NCBI GenBank assembly: GCA_938084575.1 | Contig: CALKFG010000006.1 | Coordinates: 322,542-386,541 of the forward strand | Reading direction: 5' to 3' | Source of the DNA: an uncultured Hyphomonadaceae bacterium | GTDB taxonomy: Bacteria; Pseudomonadota; Alphaproteobacteria; Caulobacterales; Hyphomonadaceae | Length of the DNA: 64,000 nucleotides | In this document: positions 1 to 8,994 of the stretch, piece by piece | Layout: each line of letters starts with the position of its first letter | How positions within the stretch are numbered: position 1 is the stretch's first letter | The notes under the pieces: model-generated | Databases searched by the model: none | What the model was told of the DNA's origin: nothing | What the model saw: the letters and a program-made list of their open reading frames with translations, nothing else | Position numbers and translations under genes: made by a program

Positions 1-1
1 G

Positions 2-73
2 GACAACCTGCTTCCCAAGGAAATGCCGCGCGAATTAATGCATTTGTTTACGCGCTTCCTGTCCATCCGCTGA
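2..73 (+). CDS. 3' end of an unidentified gene (5' truncated by window)
   Basis: Frame 2 is open from the window edge to a TGA at 71-73 and reads ...KEMPRELMHLFTRFLSIR. Only 23 residues are visible and they match no family I recognise. It runs in the same direction as pccA, with a 218-base gap between them. It could be the last gene of an upstream unit or chance coding, although the helical, basic C-terminus looks protein-like. Confidence 0.4.
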   Translation, partial: DNLLPKEMPRELMHLFTRFLSIR

Positions 74-104
74 GCTGTTGGGCTTTGGTCAGGCCCGGCA
101 GGCA

Positions 105-128
105 TTGACCGGGTTTAAGGTTTGACCG
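105..128 (+). promoter_or_regulatory. Direct repeat TTGACCG x2 upstream of pccA
   Basis: TTGACCG occurs at 105-111 and again at 122-128, 17 bases apart (about 1.6 helical turns), followed by a CATAAT hexamer at 134-139. Neither copy is correctly spaced from the CATAAT for a standard promoter, so an operator role is as likely as a -35 role. This is the only structured element I see in the 74-291 gap ahead of pccA. Assignment is by pattern only. Confidence 0.2.
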
Positions 129-291
129 TTTTGCATAATGTCCGGCCCGCGTGGGGGCTGCCGGCTTAAGCGTTCGCCGGCTGTTGCAGGCGGGTCCTCG
201 GACTGGGAAAACAGCGCGCCGATCTCGACAAGCGCAGGCGGCTCGCCTAAGCCCGCATCTCAGGTCTGTTCATCTAAGCCCGGAGCCCGCA

Positions 292-2289
292 ATGTTTGAC
301 AAAATCCTCATCGCGAATCGGGGAGAAATCGCCGTGCGAGTCATCAAGACCTGTCGACGCCTCGGCATCAAAACCGTTGTCGTGTATTCCGATGCGGATG
401 CCGGATCCATGGCGGTCGAGATGGCGGACGAGGCTGTCCACATTGGAGGATCGCCTGCGTCGGAATCCTATCTGGTAATGGACAAGATCGTTGCGGCGGT
501 GAAGCAGACAGGCGCCCAGGCGGTTCATCCGGGTTTCGGATTCCTGTCTGAGAATGCTGAATTTGCGAAGCGTCTGGAGCGCGAAAAAATCGCGTTTATT
601 GGTCCGAATCCGCGTGCGATTGAGGCGATGGGTGACAAGATCAGTTCCAAGAAACTTGCCGCGGCGGCCGGTGTCTCCACCGTGCCGGGGCATATGGGGC
701 TGATTGAGAACACGCAGGAAGCGCTGAAAATTTCCAAGGAGATCGGCTATCCGGTCATGATCAAGGCGTCGGCGGGTGGCGGTGGAAAGGGCATTCGGAT
801 TGCATTCAGTGATCGCGATGTGGAAGAGGGATATCCTGCGGTGAAAGCCGAAGCAGCGGCCTCTTTCGGGGATGATCGTATTTTCATCGAGAAGTTTATC
901 CTCGAGCCGCGGCACGTGGAAATTCAGGTGATGGGCGACAAGCATGGTGGTTGTGTCTATTTGTTCGAGCGTGAATGTTCGATCCAGCGCCGCAATCAGA
1001 AGGTTTTGGAAGAAGCGCCGTCGCCTCTGCTCGATGAAGCGACCCGCAAAAAAATGGGTGAACAGGCCGTCGCCCTGTCACGGGCCGTTGATTATGACAG
1101 TGCTGGCACCGTTGAATTTGTGGCATCCGGCAAGGATAAGAGTTTCTATTTCCTCGAAATGAACACGCGCCTACAGGTCGAGCATCCTGTGACGGAAATG
1201 ATCACAGGCGTGGACCTGGTTGAACAGATGATCCGGTCGGCGGCGGGCGAGAAGCTGGCCCTGTCTCAGGACACACTGAAGATTAATGGCTGGGCCATTG
1301 AGAGCCGGGTTTATGCAGAAGACCCGTACCGGAACTTCCTGCCGTCGATTGGGCGCCTGAAGCGATTCAAGCCGCCGGCTGAAGGGGCGCTGGAGGGGGG
1401 AACGGTGCGGATCGACAGTGGCGTGCGGGAGGGCGACGAGATCTCCATGTTCTACGATCCCATGATCGCCAAACTTGTCACTCACGGGCCCACCCGGGAT
1501 GTCGCGCTCGATACTCAGGCCAAAGCCCTGGACCGGTTTCAGATTGCCGGAATTCAGGACAATATACCATTTTGCGCTGCGGTTATGGACGAACCGCGTT
1601 TCCGGTCTGGTGACATCACGACCGCCTATATCAAGGACGAATTTCCCGAGGGATTTGCCGGCACACTGCCAACGGCGTCTCAGAATGTCATGCTGATTGC
1701 AGCCAGTGCTTATGTCCAGTGTGTGATCAGCCGGCGGGCTGCACAGACCACGGGCCGGCTGGCGCCGCTTGATTTCCAGAGGCAGGACTGGGTCGCCATA
1801 CTCGGTGATGTTTATCACCCCGTCACGGCAATGCTGGGTGACGGCGAGGCGACGCTCACCATTGATGGGGTCACTCACACTCTCGTCACCCGCTGGCAGC
1901 CTGGACAGCACCTGATTGAAGGTGTGCTGGATGGTCAGCCTTTTGCTGTAAAATTTGAGGACCGGACGGAGGGCTTCCTGATGCAGCATCGTGGTGTCCG
2001 CCTGCGGATACTTGTGTGTCGCCCGGACGTGGCGGAGATGCACCGCCGCCTGCCTGAGAAGGAAAAGCCCGACTTGTCTAAAATGATTATCTCGCCGATG
2101 CCCGGGCTCGTGGTTTCGGTCGATGTGGGGATGGGTCAGGAAGTGCAGGAAGGCGAGCCGGTCTGTATCGTTGAGGCCATGAAGATGCAGAATATTATCC
2201 GTGCCGAGACCAGTGGGACGGTTAAGCTCATCAATGTTGGAGCAGGCGACAGCGTCGCGGCGGACCAGATCATGGTCGAGTTTGATTAA
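292..2289 (+). CDS. pccA: Propionyl-CoA carboxylase, biotin-containing alpha subunit
   Basis: Carboxylates biotin with ATP and bicarbonate, and passes CO2 to propionyl-CoA on the beta subunit to give methylmalonyl-CoA. The 665-aa length is typical. It has an N-terminal biotin carboxylase domain (KILIANRGEIA at the start; ATP-grasp loop KASAGGGGKGIR near residue 160; EMNTRLQVEHPVTE near 290) and a C-terminal biotinyl domain with EAMKMQ, biotinylated lysine at 631. The RNFLPSIGRL segment is of the PCC type rather than the MCC type. The ORF track starts at 151, but the family N-terminus MFDKILIANRGE begins at 292, with GGAG 7 bases upstream. pccB is not in the window; the next pathway enzymes, mutA/mutB, lie near 48-52 kb. 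GC is clearly lower than in the paralogue mccA. Confidence 0.93.
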   Translation: MFDKILIANRGEIAVRVIKTCRRLGIKTVVVYSDADAGSMAVEMADEAVHIGGSPASESYLVMDKIVAAVKQTGAQAVHPGFGFLSENAEFAKRLEREKIAFIGPNPRAIEAMGDKISSKKLAAAAGVSTVPGHMGLIENTQEALKISKEIGYPVMIKASAGGGGKGIRIAFSDRDVEEGYPAVKAEAAASFGDDRIFIEKFILEPRHVEIQVMGDKHGGCVYLFERECSIQRRNQKVLEEAPSPLLDEATRKKMGEQAVALSRAVDYDSAGTVEFVASGKDKSFYFLEMNTRLQVEHPVTEMITGVDLVEQMIRSAAGEKLALSQDTLKINGWAIESRVYAEDPYRNFLPSIGRLKRFKPPAEGALEGGTVRIDSGVREGDEISMFYDPMIAKLVTHGPTRDVALDTQAKALDRFQIAGIQDNIPFCAAVMDEPRFRSGDITTAYIKDEFPEGFAGTLPTASQNVMLIAASAYVQCVISRRAAQTTGRLAPLDFQRQDWVAILGDVYHPVTAMLGDGEATLTIDGVTHTLVTRWQPGQHLIEGVLDGQPFAVKFEDRTEGFLMQHRGVRLRILVCRPDVAEMHRRLPEKEKPDLSKMIISPMPGLVVSVDVGMGQEVQEGEPVCIVEAMKMQNIIRAETSGTVKLINVGAGDSVAADQIMVEFD

Positions 2290-2315
2290 AGCGATCTGCC
2301 CAAGAGGGGTGCGGA

Positions 2316-2807
2316 ATGAGGTCTCTTCTTTTTAGTCCAGCCGGACGGCTTGCGCCCCGGCGGTTCTGGCAGGCCCTGGTCATACTCACCGTTGCAAGCA
2401 CGCTTGTCGTGGCTGGTCAGGTCATGCTGTCAAGCAGTGTTGGCCTGTTCGGCTATTTTCTGATTTTTCCTTACATCTGTGTCTATGGAAAACGGCTCCA
2501 CGATACCGGGCGCACCGCCTGGTGGGTGGTTGGCGTTCTTTTCGCGACCCTGACCGTGCAATTTGTTGCCACCTTGTGCCTGGAGCCGGTTTTTTCGACT
2601 GAAGAAATTGAGTCCGTGCGCAGCCTGGTGACAGATCGCTTTCAGGCAGGTGATCTGGCGGGAATGATGCAGCAGGGCGAACGGCTGAACGCGCTTCTTC
2701 TGCCGTTAAACCTGCTCAACACGATTATCGGAAATGCTGTGGTGGGATATCTGGTCGGGCGTCTCAAGGGTGAAGCCGGGCACAATCAGTTTGGTCCCCG
2801 CCCCTGA
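2316..2807 (+). CDS. DUF805 family inner-membrane protein
   Basis: A 163-aa hydrophobic protein with the DUF805 layout: an N-terminal 'FSPAGRLAPRRFWQ' start (the family's F.GR..R..FW), transmembrane segments near residues 20-40 and 45-60, the family motif Y.KRLHDTGR..WW after the second segment, and a further hydrophobic stretch near 75-90. Function of the family is unknown. It begins 26 bases after pccA with a purine-rich GAGGGG ribosome site, so it may be cotranscribed with pccA. A second DUF805-like protein follows. Confidence 0.75.
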   Translation: MRSLLFSPAGRLAPRRFWQALVILTVASTLVVAGQVMLSSSVGLFGYFLIFPYICVYGKRLHDTGRTAWWVVGVLFATLTVQFVATLCLEPVFSTEEIESVRSLVTDRFQAGDLAGMMQQGERLNALLLPLNLLNTIIGNAVVGYLVGRLKGEAGHNQFGPRP

Positions 2808-2922
2808 CGCCTATAAGGGGATTGAAGGGCGATTTTTATTGAAAAACAAAAAGAAAATATCGATTGTAAATAAGGATTGGGCTGTGCTAAGGAAAGAAGC
2901 CCAGCGAAGATTCGTATAATCC

Positions 2923-3705
2923 ATGTCCCATTCGACTTCAGACTTACCGCCGCTTGACCCAGCCCGTCCCTGGATCACAGATCCGGAGGACCTCCCGTCT
3001 CGGATAAATTGGCTGGCCACCCTTTTCAATGTGATGGGGCGCAGCTCCAGATTACACTTCACGCGGGCCTGGACCCTGCTATTCATGTTACAATTCCTCT
3101 TCGTCTTCGGTGGCGGGCTGCTCCTCTTCATCCTGGCGTTGACCGGTGTCGACACGGCGGGCTTGTCGGTGGCAAAACAGTATGCCAGTGCGGCCGTCTT
3201 TCTGGTCACTGGCCTGATGTCTTTTGTTATTCACAATCGGCGGCTGGCGGATGCGGGCAAGTCATCGGCCTGGGCAGTTTTGATCCTCTTGCCGCTTGTG
3301 ATTGCAGGCACGGTCACTCTTGGAAATATTCAGAAGAGCGCGGCGGAGTATGACGTTATGTACCAAAAACGTGCGGCATTCCTGGAGGACCCGGGCGCGT
3401 TCCGTGAAGAGGCGCTGGAACGCCGCCGGGAGGCGCAGAAAGCACGCGCAGATGCCCGCGAGGATGACGATGCGGGTGGCGAGGCGGCAAGCCGTGGCCC
3501 GAGACGCGGCGGCGATCGGGGAGGCCGTCGCGGCTTTAATGCAGAGAATGAAATGCCGGATCAGGAGACGTTCGTTCTGAGACCGCATGTTGGGGCTTTT
3601 GTTACGCTGATGATGCTTCTCAGTGCCTTTCTGGTGCCATGGAGCCTGATGGTCGTGGCGCGTGCAGCTCCAAAGGGAAGAGACCTGCAGGCTGCTGCGG
3701 GTTAA
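2923..3705 (+). CDS. DUF805-like membrane protein with charged cytoplasmic insert
   Basis: 260 aa. Residues about 25-110 carry a diverged DUF805 core (GRSSRLHFTRAW, two membrane spans, then HNRRLADAGKSSAW in the position of the KRLHDTGR motif). A further span sits near 115-130. A very basic and acidic segment of about 80 residues (RREAQKARADAREDDDAG... RRGGDRGGRR) precedes a last span near 220-245. There is no Shine-Dalgarno before ATG 2923, and a TATAAT hexamer lies only 2 bases upstream of it. The AT-rich 115-base gap before it stands out from the rest of the region. Function unknown; its tandem position with the preceding DUF805 gene suggests a common role. Confidence 0.65.
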   Translation: MSHSTSDLPPLDPARPWITDPEDLPSRINWLATLFNVMGRSSRLHFTRAWTLLFMLQFLFVFGGGLLLFILALTGVDTAGLSVAKQYASAAVFLVTGLMSFVIHNRRLADAGKSSAWAVLILLPLVIAGTVTLGNIQKSAAEYDVMYQKRAAFLEDPGAFREEALERRREAQKARADAREDDDAGGEAASRGPRRGGDRGGRRGFNAENEMPDQETFVLRPHVGAFVTLMMLLSAFLVPWSLMVVARAAPKGRDLQAAAG

Positions 3706-3707
3706 GG

Positions 3708-4400
3708 TCAGGCCGGGACCGGCGGCAGTGCCGGGCGGGTTTTGCACTCAAAGATTGTCTCGAAAGCTGCCTTCAGCGCCGCATCTGCATCGGCCATGCC
3801 AACGGGGTAACCAAGATCGACAAGGCTGGTGACGCCGTATCGTGGATCAGCAATGCCACAGGGTGTTATGCCTGAAAAATGTTCGAGGTCCGGCTCAACA
3901 TTCAGGCTGATGCCGTGGAAACTGACCCAGCGCTTGAGCCGAATACCAATCGCCGCAATTTTGTCTTCCCGTAACGTCCCGCCCGCCTGGGTCCGGTCGA
4001 CCCAGACGCCGACACGTCCGGCGCGAGTGTCGGCTTTAACATTAAACTCTGCGAGGCTGGAAATGATCCATGCCTCCAGCCGGGCCACAAATTTGCGAAC
4101 GTCGCGCCCCATCGCGGCCACATCCAGCATGACATAGGCCACACGCTGACCGGGCCCGTGATAGGTATACTGCCCGCCCCGGCCGGCATCGAATACCGGA
4201 AACCGGTCCGGACTGACAAGGTCGCTGGGCTGGGCGCTTGTTCCAGCTGTGTAAAGCGGGGGGTGTTCAAGCAGCCAGACAAGCTGCGCAGCAGTACCTT
4301 CCCGAATGGCTACGGCACGGGCCTCCATAGCGGAAACGGCCTGCTCATAGGGGACGAGTTTGTGGCTGATGGCCCACTCGATTGGGAAATGCTCAGACAT
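3708..4400 (-). CDS. lipB: Lipoyl(octanoyl) transferase LipB
   Basis: Transfers the octanoyl group from acyl carrier protein to lipoyl domains of 2-oxoacid dehydrogenases and the glycine cleavage H protein. It is 230 aa, of family length. Visible motifs are the [11 protein letters not shown] loop, the catalytic lysine in [18 protein letters not shown] and the catalytic cysteine in SGITPCGI. The track extends the ORF back to 4697 across the tRNA gene, but the family start is the Met at 4400 (MSEHFPIEW). The 3' end faces the DUF805-like gene with a 2-base gap. Confidence 0.92.
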   Translation of the reverse strand: MSEHFPIEWAISHKLVPYEQAVSAMEARAVAIREGTAAQLVWLLEHPPLYTAGTSAQPSDLVSPDRFPVFDAGRGGQYTYHGPGQRVAYVMLDVAAMGRDVRKFVARLEAWIISSLAEFNVKADTRAGRVGVWVDRTQAGGTLREDKIAAIGIRLKRWVSFHGISLNVEPDLEHFSGITPCGIADPRYGVTSLVDLGYPVGMADADAALKAAFETIFECKTRPALPPVPA

Positions 4401-4473
4401 TACACTGCATATAGCGAAGACTTTTCGCTTCACAATCCGAATAGCGCCCAGTATACCGCGGTCTCCTCGGCGT

Positions 4474-4558
4474 GCGGCCGTGGCGGAACTGGTAGACGCG
4501 CAGCGTTGAGGTCGCTGTGGGGCAACCCGTGGAGGTTCGAGTCCTCTCGGCCGCACCA
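4474..4558 (+). tRNA. tRNA-Leu (anticodon GAG)
   Basis: 85 nt including an encoded CCA. Acceptor GCGGCCG (4474-4480) pairs with CGGCCGC (4548-4554). The D-loop contains GGTAGACGCG. The anticodon stem CAGCG/CGCTG encloses TTGAGGT, with GAG at 4508-4510. A class II variable arm (TGGGGCAACCCGT) and a T-arm GGAGGTTCGAGTCCTCT follow. It lies upstream of, and opposite to, lipB. A few T residues after CCA are the only terminator-like signal. Confidence 0.96.
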
Positions 4559-4797
4559 TTTTTCTGCTCGCAGGGCGATGTATCTCTGAGAAAATTCTGG
4601 CAGCCAGCCTGGCCGGGAAAGATCGGGCCCTGCCGTTAGCCTCAGCCGAACAGACCCGGCGCCGACACGATGCCGAGCGACCATGACATCCAGACATGCG
4701 TCTGTGGACCCTTTAATTCAAACGGAGGCTTCCGGATACGGTGCGACGACGCGTCCCGACTATTGACCTGTCCTGCTGAGGCAAGTCACAACGCTTT

Positions 4798-6189
4798 ATG
4801 GCAAGAATTTCCGGACATCCAAAGCAATGGCCAGAGGGGCAGGGACAACGCGTATGTGTCGTTGGGGCAGGTCCTTCCGGACTAACCACGACGAAGACGC
4901 TGATCGAGGCAGGACTTCAAGTTGACTGCTTTGAGGCGTCGCCGGACATCGGCGGACACTGGGTGCTGGGGAACCCCAATGGTCGGTCCTCAGCCTACCG
5001 GTCGCTGAGGACCAATACCACCAAGCGCATGAGCCGTTTCAGTGATTACGAAATGCCGGAGCACTGGTCAGAATTTCCCGCATGCGAAAAAGTACGGGAG
5101 TGGCTGAACCTCTATGTCGACCATTTTGGCTTCCGGCATGCCATTCGCACCAAGACAGAGGTCATCTCCGCGGTCCCACGTGAGGGCGGCGGGTGGCAGC
5201 TGGTCTTGAATGGTCCAGACGGTTGGTACACCTCCGACTATGACGCGCTGATCGCAGCCAGTGGCAGTTACTGGGATCCACAAATACCCGACTGGCCGGG
5301 GACTTTTTCCGGTAAGATGATCCACGCGCAGGAATATCTCGATCCGGAGACCCCGCATCAGCTCAATGGGCTGGACGTGGTCATTGTCGGTATTGGGAAT
5401 ACCGGGTGCGAGCTGGCCTGTGAAATTGCGAAGGCCGGTGCCGGCACTGTCTGTCTGTCCGCGCGCAGCGGAACCTGGATTTTGCCGAAGACGATCAATG
5501 GCGTTGCCGCTGCCGAGGGTGTCCCGCTCACCCACCCTACGGATGAGGTGCCCTCCGAACTGGCATGTTTGGCAGAGGAAGACCGTGAAGCCTTTTTGGC
5601 GCAACGCGCCAGTCAAACGATCAAACAGGCCCATTCTGAACGTATGCGACGGTTCGAGCATCTGGGATTGCCGCCCGCGCCGGAGCATCCGCTGCTGAAG
5701 AGACCGACCATTTCCCAGGATATTTTGGCCTGTCTGGAGTCCGGCCATGTCATCGCGAAACCTGCCATAACGCGGCTGGACAGAGACGCGGTCGTTTTCG
5801 CACCTGACGAACGGGTCCGGGCGGATGTCATCATCTGCGCGACCGGCTACAAATTAAGCTACCCCTATCTAAGTCAGGATGTCGCCGACACCCGTGAAAA
5901 TGACCTGACGCTCTTTTGCGGCATTGTTCCACCCGACCGGGATGACCTGTTCTTTGTTGGCGTTAGCCGCCCGACCGGCGCGTTCTGGCCGATTGCGGAG
6001 GCTCAGGCCAAGTTTGTGGCGGCGCTTTTGACAGAAGGCTACAGCCTGCCCCCTGCCAGAGAGATTGAACGCCGGGCCCGTCCGATGCTCAACCGCCTTG
6101 CCCTGAATCCTGGGCTTTATGGACTGAGCCTCAGGGAGGAACTGGAGCGGGGACGCAGACGGGTGCTGGAGGGGGAGGAGCTGCCTTGA
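4798..6189 (+). CDS. Flavin-containing monooxygenase (FMO-type)
   Basis: 463 aa. FAD-binding GxGxxG near the N-terminus (VVGAGPSGLTTTK), an FMO-type FSGKMIHAQEY signature near residue 170, and an NADPH-binding GxGxxG (VVIVGIGNTGCELA) near 200. A late ATGYKLSYP motif is typical of FMO and N-hydroxylating enzymes. These enzymes oxygenate soft N or S nucleophiles, or act as Baeyer-Villiger enzymes; the substrate cannot be inferred. No Shine-Dalgarno precedes ATG 4798. A TTGACC at 4763 with a weak TCACAA 17 bases on would put transcription start at about the ATG, so a leaderless mRNA is possible. The 239 bases after the tRNA hold no other gene I can support. Confidence 0.85.
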   Translation: MARISGHPKQWPEGQGQRVCVVGAGPSGLTTTKTLIEAGLQVDCFEASPDIGGHWVLGNPNGRSSAYRSLRTNTTKRMSRFSDYEMPEHWSEFPACEKVREWLNLYVDHFGFRHAIRTKTEVISAVPREGGGWQLVLNGPDGWYTSDYDALIAASGSYWDPQIPDWPGTFSGKMIHAQEYLDPETPHQLNGLDVVIVGIGNTGCELACEIAKAGAGTVCLSARSGTWILPKTINGVAAAEGVPLTHPTDEVPSELACLAEEDREAFLAQRASQTIKQAHSERMRRFEHLGLPPAPEHPLLKRPTISQDILACLESGHVIAKPAITRLDRDAVVFAPDERVRADVIICATGYKLSYPYLSQDVADTRENDLTLFCGIVPPDRDDLFFVGVSRPTGAFWPIAEAQAKFVAALLTEGYSLPPAREIERRARPMLNRLALNPGLYGLSLREELERGRRRVLEGEELP

Positions 6190-6358
6190 GGCAGTGCTGT
6201 GTATCTCGCTTCACCGCTCGATCACCCAGATGTAGATATCCGGCGGGCTGCCAGAGACGGTGCCATGGCGCGCGATCTGAACGGAAACAGGCGCTGATCG
6301 GCACGAAATATTGCTTGCATGGCTTGCCTGCCGGCCCAGTTCGGGTCAAGCAACCCAA

Positions 6359-7738
6359 ATGACAGAACGCCGCATCGATCCTGCTGGTCCGGATGAGCCG
6401 ACGGATGAAGGTCGTCAGCTCGACGATCTGCGTCACGCTATACTCGATGGTGACGGGGGCTGGCTACGTGCGAAATTAGATGAGATGCATCCGGCTGACG
6501 CGTCAGATCTTCTGGAGCAACTCTCTACCGATGATTTCGAGACGGCGGTGGAAATGCTCGGAGGGGCGCTGCCAAGCGAGATCCTGATCGAGCTGCGTGA
6601 TGAATATCGCGAAGATGCCGTCGACATGCTGTCGGATGCTGCCGTTGTCGGCGCCCTCGATGATCTCGAATCCGATGACGCAATCGCTGTCCTTGAAGAT
6701 CTCGACGCTGACCGGCGCGAGCGCATTCTTGATGAAATGGCGCCTAATGACCGGGCGTTGCTGGAGGCCAATCTGCTGTATGCAGAAAAAACGGCCGGCC
6801 GTCTTATGCAAAGGGAGTTTCTGTCCGCGCCTGAGTTCTGGACCGTCGGCCAAACGATCGATTTTGCCCGCGACAATGCAGAGGATTTGCCAACAGACTT
6901 TTATGAGGTTTACGTCGTTGATCCGATGAACCGGCCTATTGGCTATGTGCTTCTGTCCCAGCTCCTGCGCACCCGCCGGGATGTCGGCCTGGCAGATATT
7001 TTGACGGACATACAGTCTGCGATCAAAGTCGATATGGATCAGGAAGAGGTCGCCTACCAGTTTCAGAAATACTCCCTGGCGTCCGCGCCGGTTACGGACG
7101 GGGAGGGACGTCTGGTTGGAATGATCACCGTCGATGACATGGTTCATGTTATTCAGGACGAGAACACCGAAGACCTGCTCGCCCTGTCGAATGTCTCGTC
7201 CGCCGACGGATCTGATACGGTCTGGGATTCGGTCAGGGCGCGCGCGCCCTGGCTGGCGGTCAATCTGGGGACCGCGTTTGTGGCATCGGCCATTATTGCC
7301 CTTTTCGAAGACGCCCTGAACGCACTTGTTCAGCTGGCAATCCTTATGCCGGTTGTGGCAGCCCTTGCGGGAAATGCCGGCAGCCAGGGTCTGGCCGTTG
7401 CCGTTCGGGCTATTGCTGAGCGCGAACTGGATGGTCCCGCGGCACGGCGGGCTATTGTAAGAGAAGCCCTGACCGGACTGGTCAATGGGGTGATTTTTGC
7501 CCTTGGCGTTGGGTTGATTGCCTGGCTCTGGTTTGGTGATCCGCTTCTGGCTGCCATCATCGCCATCGCCATGCTGGCCAGTTTTTTCTGGGCCGGCTTA
7601 TCTGGCATACTGGTTCCGTTAAGCCTTAAACGGTTTGGTGCGGATCCTGCAGTCGCTTCCTCTGTCTTTGTGTTGACCCTGACCGATACAATGGCATTTT
7701 TCAGCTTTCTGGGGCTCGCATCTCTGGTTCTCTTGTGA
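6359..7738 (+). CDS. mgtE: MgtE-type magnesium transporter
   Basis: 459 aa from ATG 6359. An acidic, helical N-domain (residues about 30-150, LLEQLSTDDFETAVEML-like repeats) is followed by two CBS domains (about 155-275, ending VGMITVDDMVHVIQDE). Five membrane spans fill the C-terminal 170 residues, with the pore-type region PVVAALAGNAGSQ. The family forms Mg2+-gated homodimeric channels in the inner membrane. The track start at 6311 adds 16 residues without family support; neither start has a strong ribosome site. No M-box-like structure was recognised in the 169 bases upstream. Confidence 0.9.
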   Translation: MTERRIDPAGPDEPTDEGRQLDDLRHAILDGDGGWLRAKLDEMHPADASDLLEQLSTDDFETAVEMLGGALPSEILIELRDEYREDAVDMLSDAAVVGALDDLESDDAIAVLEDLDADRRERILDEMAPNDRALLEANLLYAEKTAGRLMQREFLSAPEFWTVGQTIDFARDNAEDLPTDFYEVYVVDPMNRPIGYVLLSQLLRTRRDVGLADILTDIQSAIKVDMDQEEVAYQFQKYSLASAPVTDGEGRLVGMITVDDMVHVIQDENTEDLLALSNVSSADGSDTVWDSVRARAPWLAVNLGTAFVASAIIALFEDALNALVQLAILMPVVAALAGNAGSQGLAVAVRAIAERELDGPAARRAIVREALTGLVNGVIFALGVGLIAWLWFGDPLLAAIIAIAMLASFFWAGLSGILVPLSLKRFGADPAVASSVFVLTLTDTMAFFSFLGLASLVLL

Positions 7739-7818
7739 GGCTGTGGACCCGACTTCGGCGCGGGATTTGCATCTGACAGCCGGTCTGGGACGTTTACTGT
7801 CCCATAGCGGAGCAGGAT

Positions 7819-8985
7819 ATGGTCGCCAATATGCGGACATCCATTGCGGGTCTTGACCTGATCAAGACCTATGAAGGGTTTCGGGCTGATCCACTGTCGC
7901 TGGGTGAGGCCCGCTGGCTCATCGGATTTGGGCATGTCCATGTCGGCGAAAAACCGGGTCGGCTGAGCCGGGGTGAAGCGGAGATTCTTCTAAAGGAATA
8001 TGATCTGGTTGCGGCGGAAGACAGTCTCCAGCAGAGGATTTTAACGCCCCTCAACCAGAACGAATTCGATGCCCTGGTCAGCTTCGCCTTCAGTCTCGGG
8101 CTGGAAGCCTTTGAAACCAGCGATGTTGCGTCCTTGTTGAACTCGGGGGATCGCATCGCCGCTGCACATGCCTTTGAGCAGTGGAATCAGAGCCTTCTGG
8201 CGAACAAGGTCCAGATCGTGGAATCTCTGGTGCGACGCCGGGCGGCTGAAAAAGCGCTTTTTCTGACGACTCCGGGAGAGATGCCGGCGACCGCGTCTGC
8301 CCTTTACCGGCCGGTGAGATCTCCTGCCTTTGGACCGGGCCTTGCTGACGCCGCACCCGAGGCGGAGGCGCCACCAGCAGCCATAGCGCCGGCCATGTCG
8401 TCAATCCCTCTGGCGCCAGCCGAATCAGGGGGCAGGCGGGCTGAGGCATTTGAAGGACGGCGTCTGGTTCGGACACTCGGGGAAGATACTGAGGACACGT
8501 CCGAACAGATCAGTCCGGAAGCGATCACCAAGGCTGTATCTGATCTGGCGCGCCTGACGCGGGAGAGCCCGCCGGAGGCCCTCGATGTCATTGCCGGGGC
8601 CAGATCCGACAAGGCAGAGCCGCCGCGCCAGCCCATCGACGATCTTGAGGTGGTCAGGCTGTCGGCGGATGATGTCGCCAGAGGGATTGAGGAGAACCGC
8701 CGTTTGGCCGGTCAGTCGCTCGCTGTTTTGACACCGGGTGTCGTGGTGTTCGCGCTCGCCTCATTGGCCGGATTTGTTATTTCCCTTGCCGGCTTGTTTG
8801 GTGCCATCCATTTTGCCCGCGACTCCGACGCGTCGTCGGGTTTCCTCGTCACATATGGACCCGTTCTGGCATATGTTTCAGGCGGCTTGGTCTGCGTGAT
8901 GATGATCTATGCGCTTGTCCTGACCTGGCACAGAAATCACTTTCATGCGGGCGGGGGGCTTGGCGATGAAGGGTCTCTCGGTTAG
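7819..8985 (+). CDS. spmX: SpmX-like protein: degenerate GH24 muramidase domain with two C-terminal membrane spans
   Basis: 388 aa. Residues about 8-150 form a phage-lysozyme (GH24) domain: YEGF with the expected glutamate at E19, then RWLIGFGH, then the usual LNQNEFDALVSFAFSLG helix. A Pro/Ala/Glu-rich linker of about 150 residues leads to two membrane spans (about 310-335 and 345-370). This is the architecture of Caulobacter SpmX, which localises and activates the DivJ kinase at the old pole. Aligned to the T4-type motif E-x8-D-x5-T, the aspartate and threonine positions are both leucine here, so hydrolysis is unlikely. GGAG lies 6 bases before ATG 7819. The gene sits between mgtE and ivd in the same direction. 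A true endolysin is unlikely given the membrane anchor. Confidence 0.75.
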   Translation: MVANMRTSIAGLDLIKTYEGFRADPLSLGEARWLIGFGHVHVGEKPGRLSRGEAEILLKEYDLVAAEDSLQQRILTPLNQNEFDALVSFAFSLGLEAFETSDVASLLNSGDRIAAAHAFEQWNQSLLANKVQIVESLVRRRAAEKALFLTTPGEMPATASALYRPVRSPAFGPGLADAAPEAEAPPAAIAPAMSSIPLAPAESGGRRAEAFEGRRLVRTLGEDTEDTSEQISPEAITKAVSDLARLTRESPPEALDVIAGARSDKAEPPRQPIDDLEVVRLSADDVARGIEENRRLAGQSLAVLTPGVVVFALASLAGFVISLAGLFGAIHFARDSDASSGFLVTYGPVLAYVSGGLVCVMMIYALVLTWHRNHFHAGGGLGDEGSLG

Positions 8986-8994
8986 ACCCGCACC

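Noticed and set aside
4401-4697. N-terminal extension of lipB in the ORF track
   Set aside because: It runs antisense through the tRNA-Leu gene, and the LipB family N-terminus starts at 4400.
7612-7635. TTAA-GCC-TTAA as a CtrA site
   Set aside because: The spacer is 3 bases rather than 7, and it lies within the mgtE coding region.
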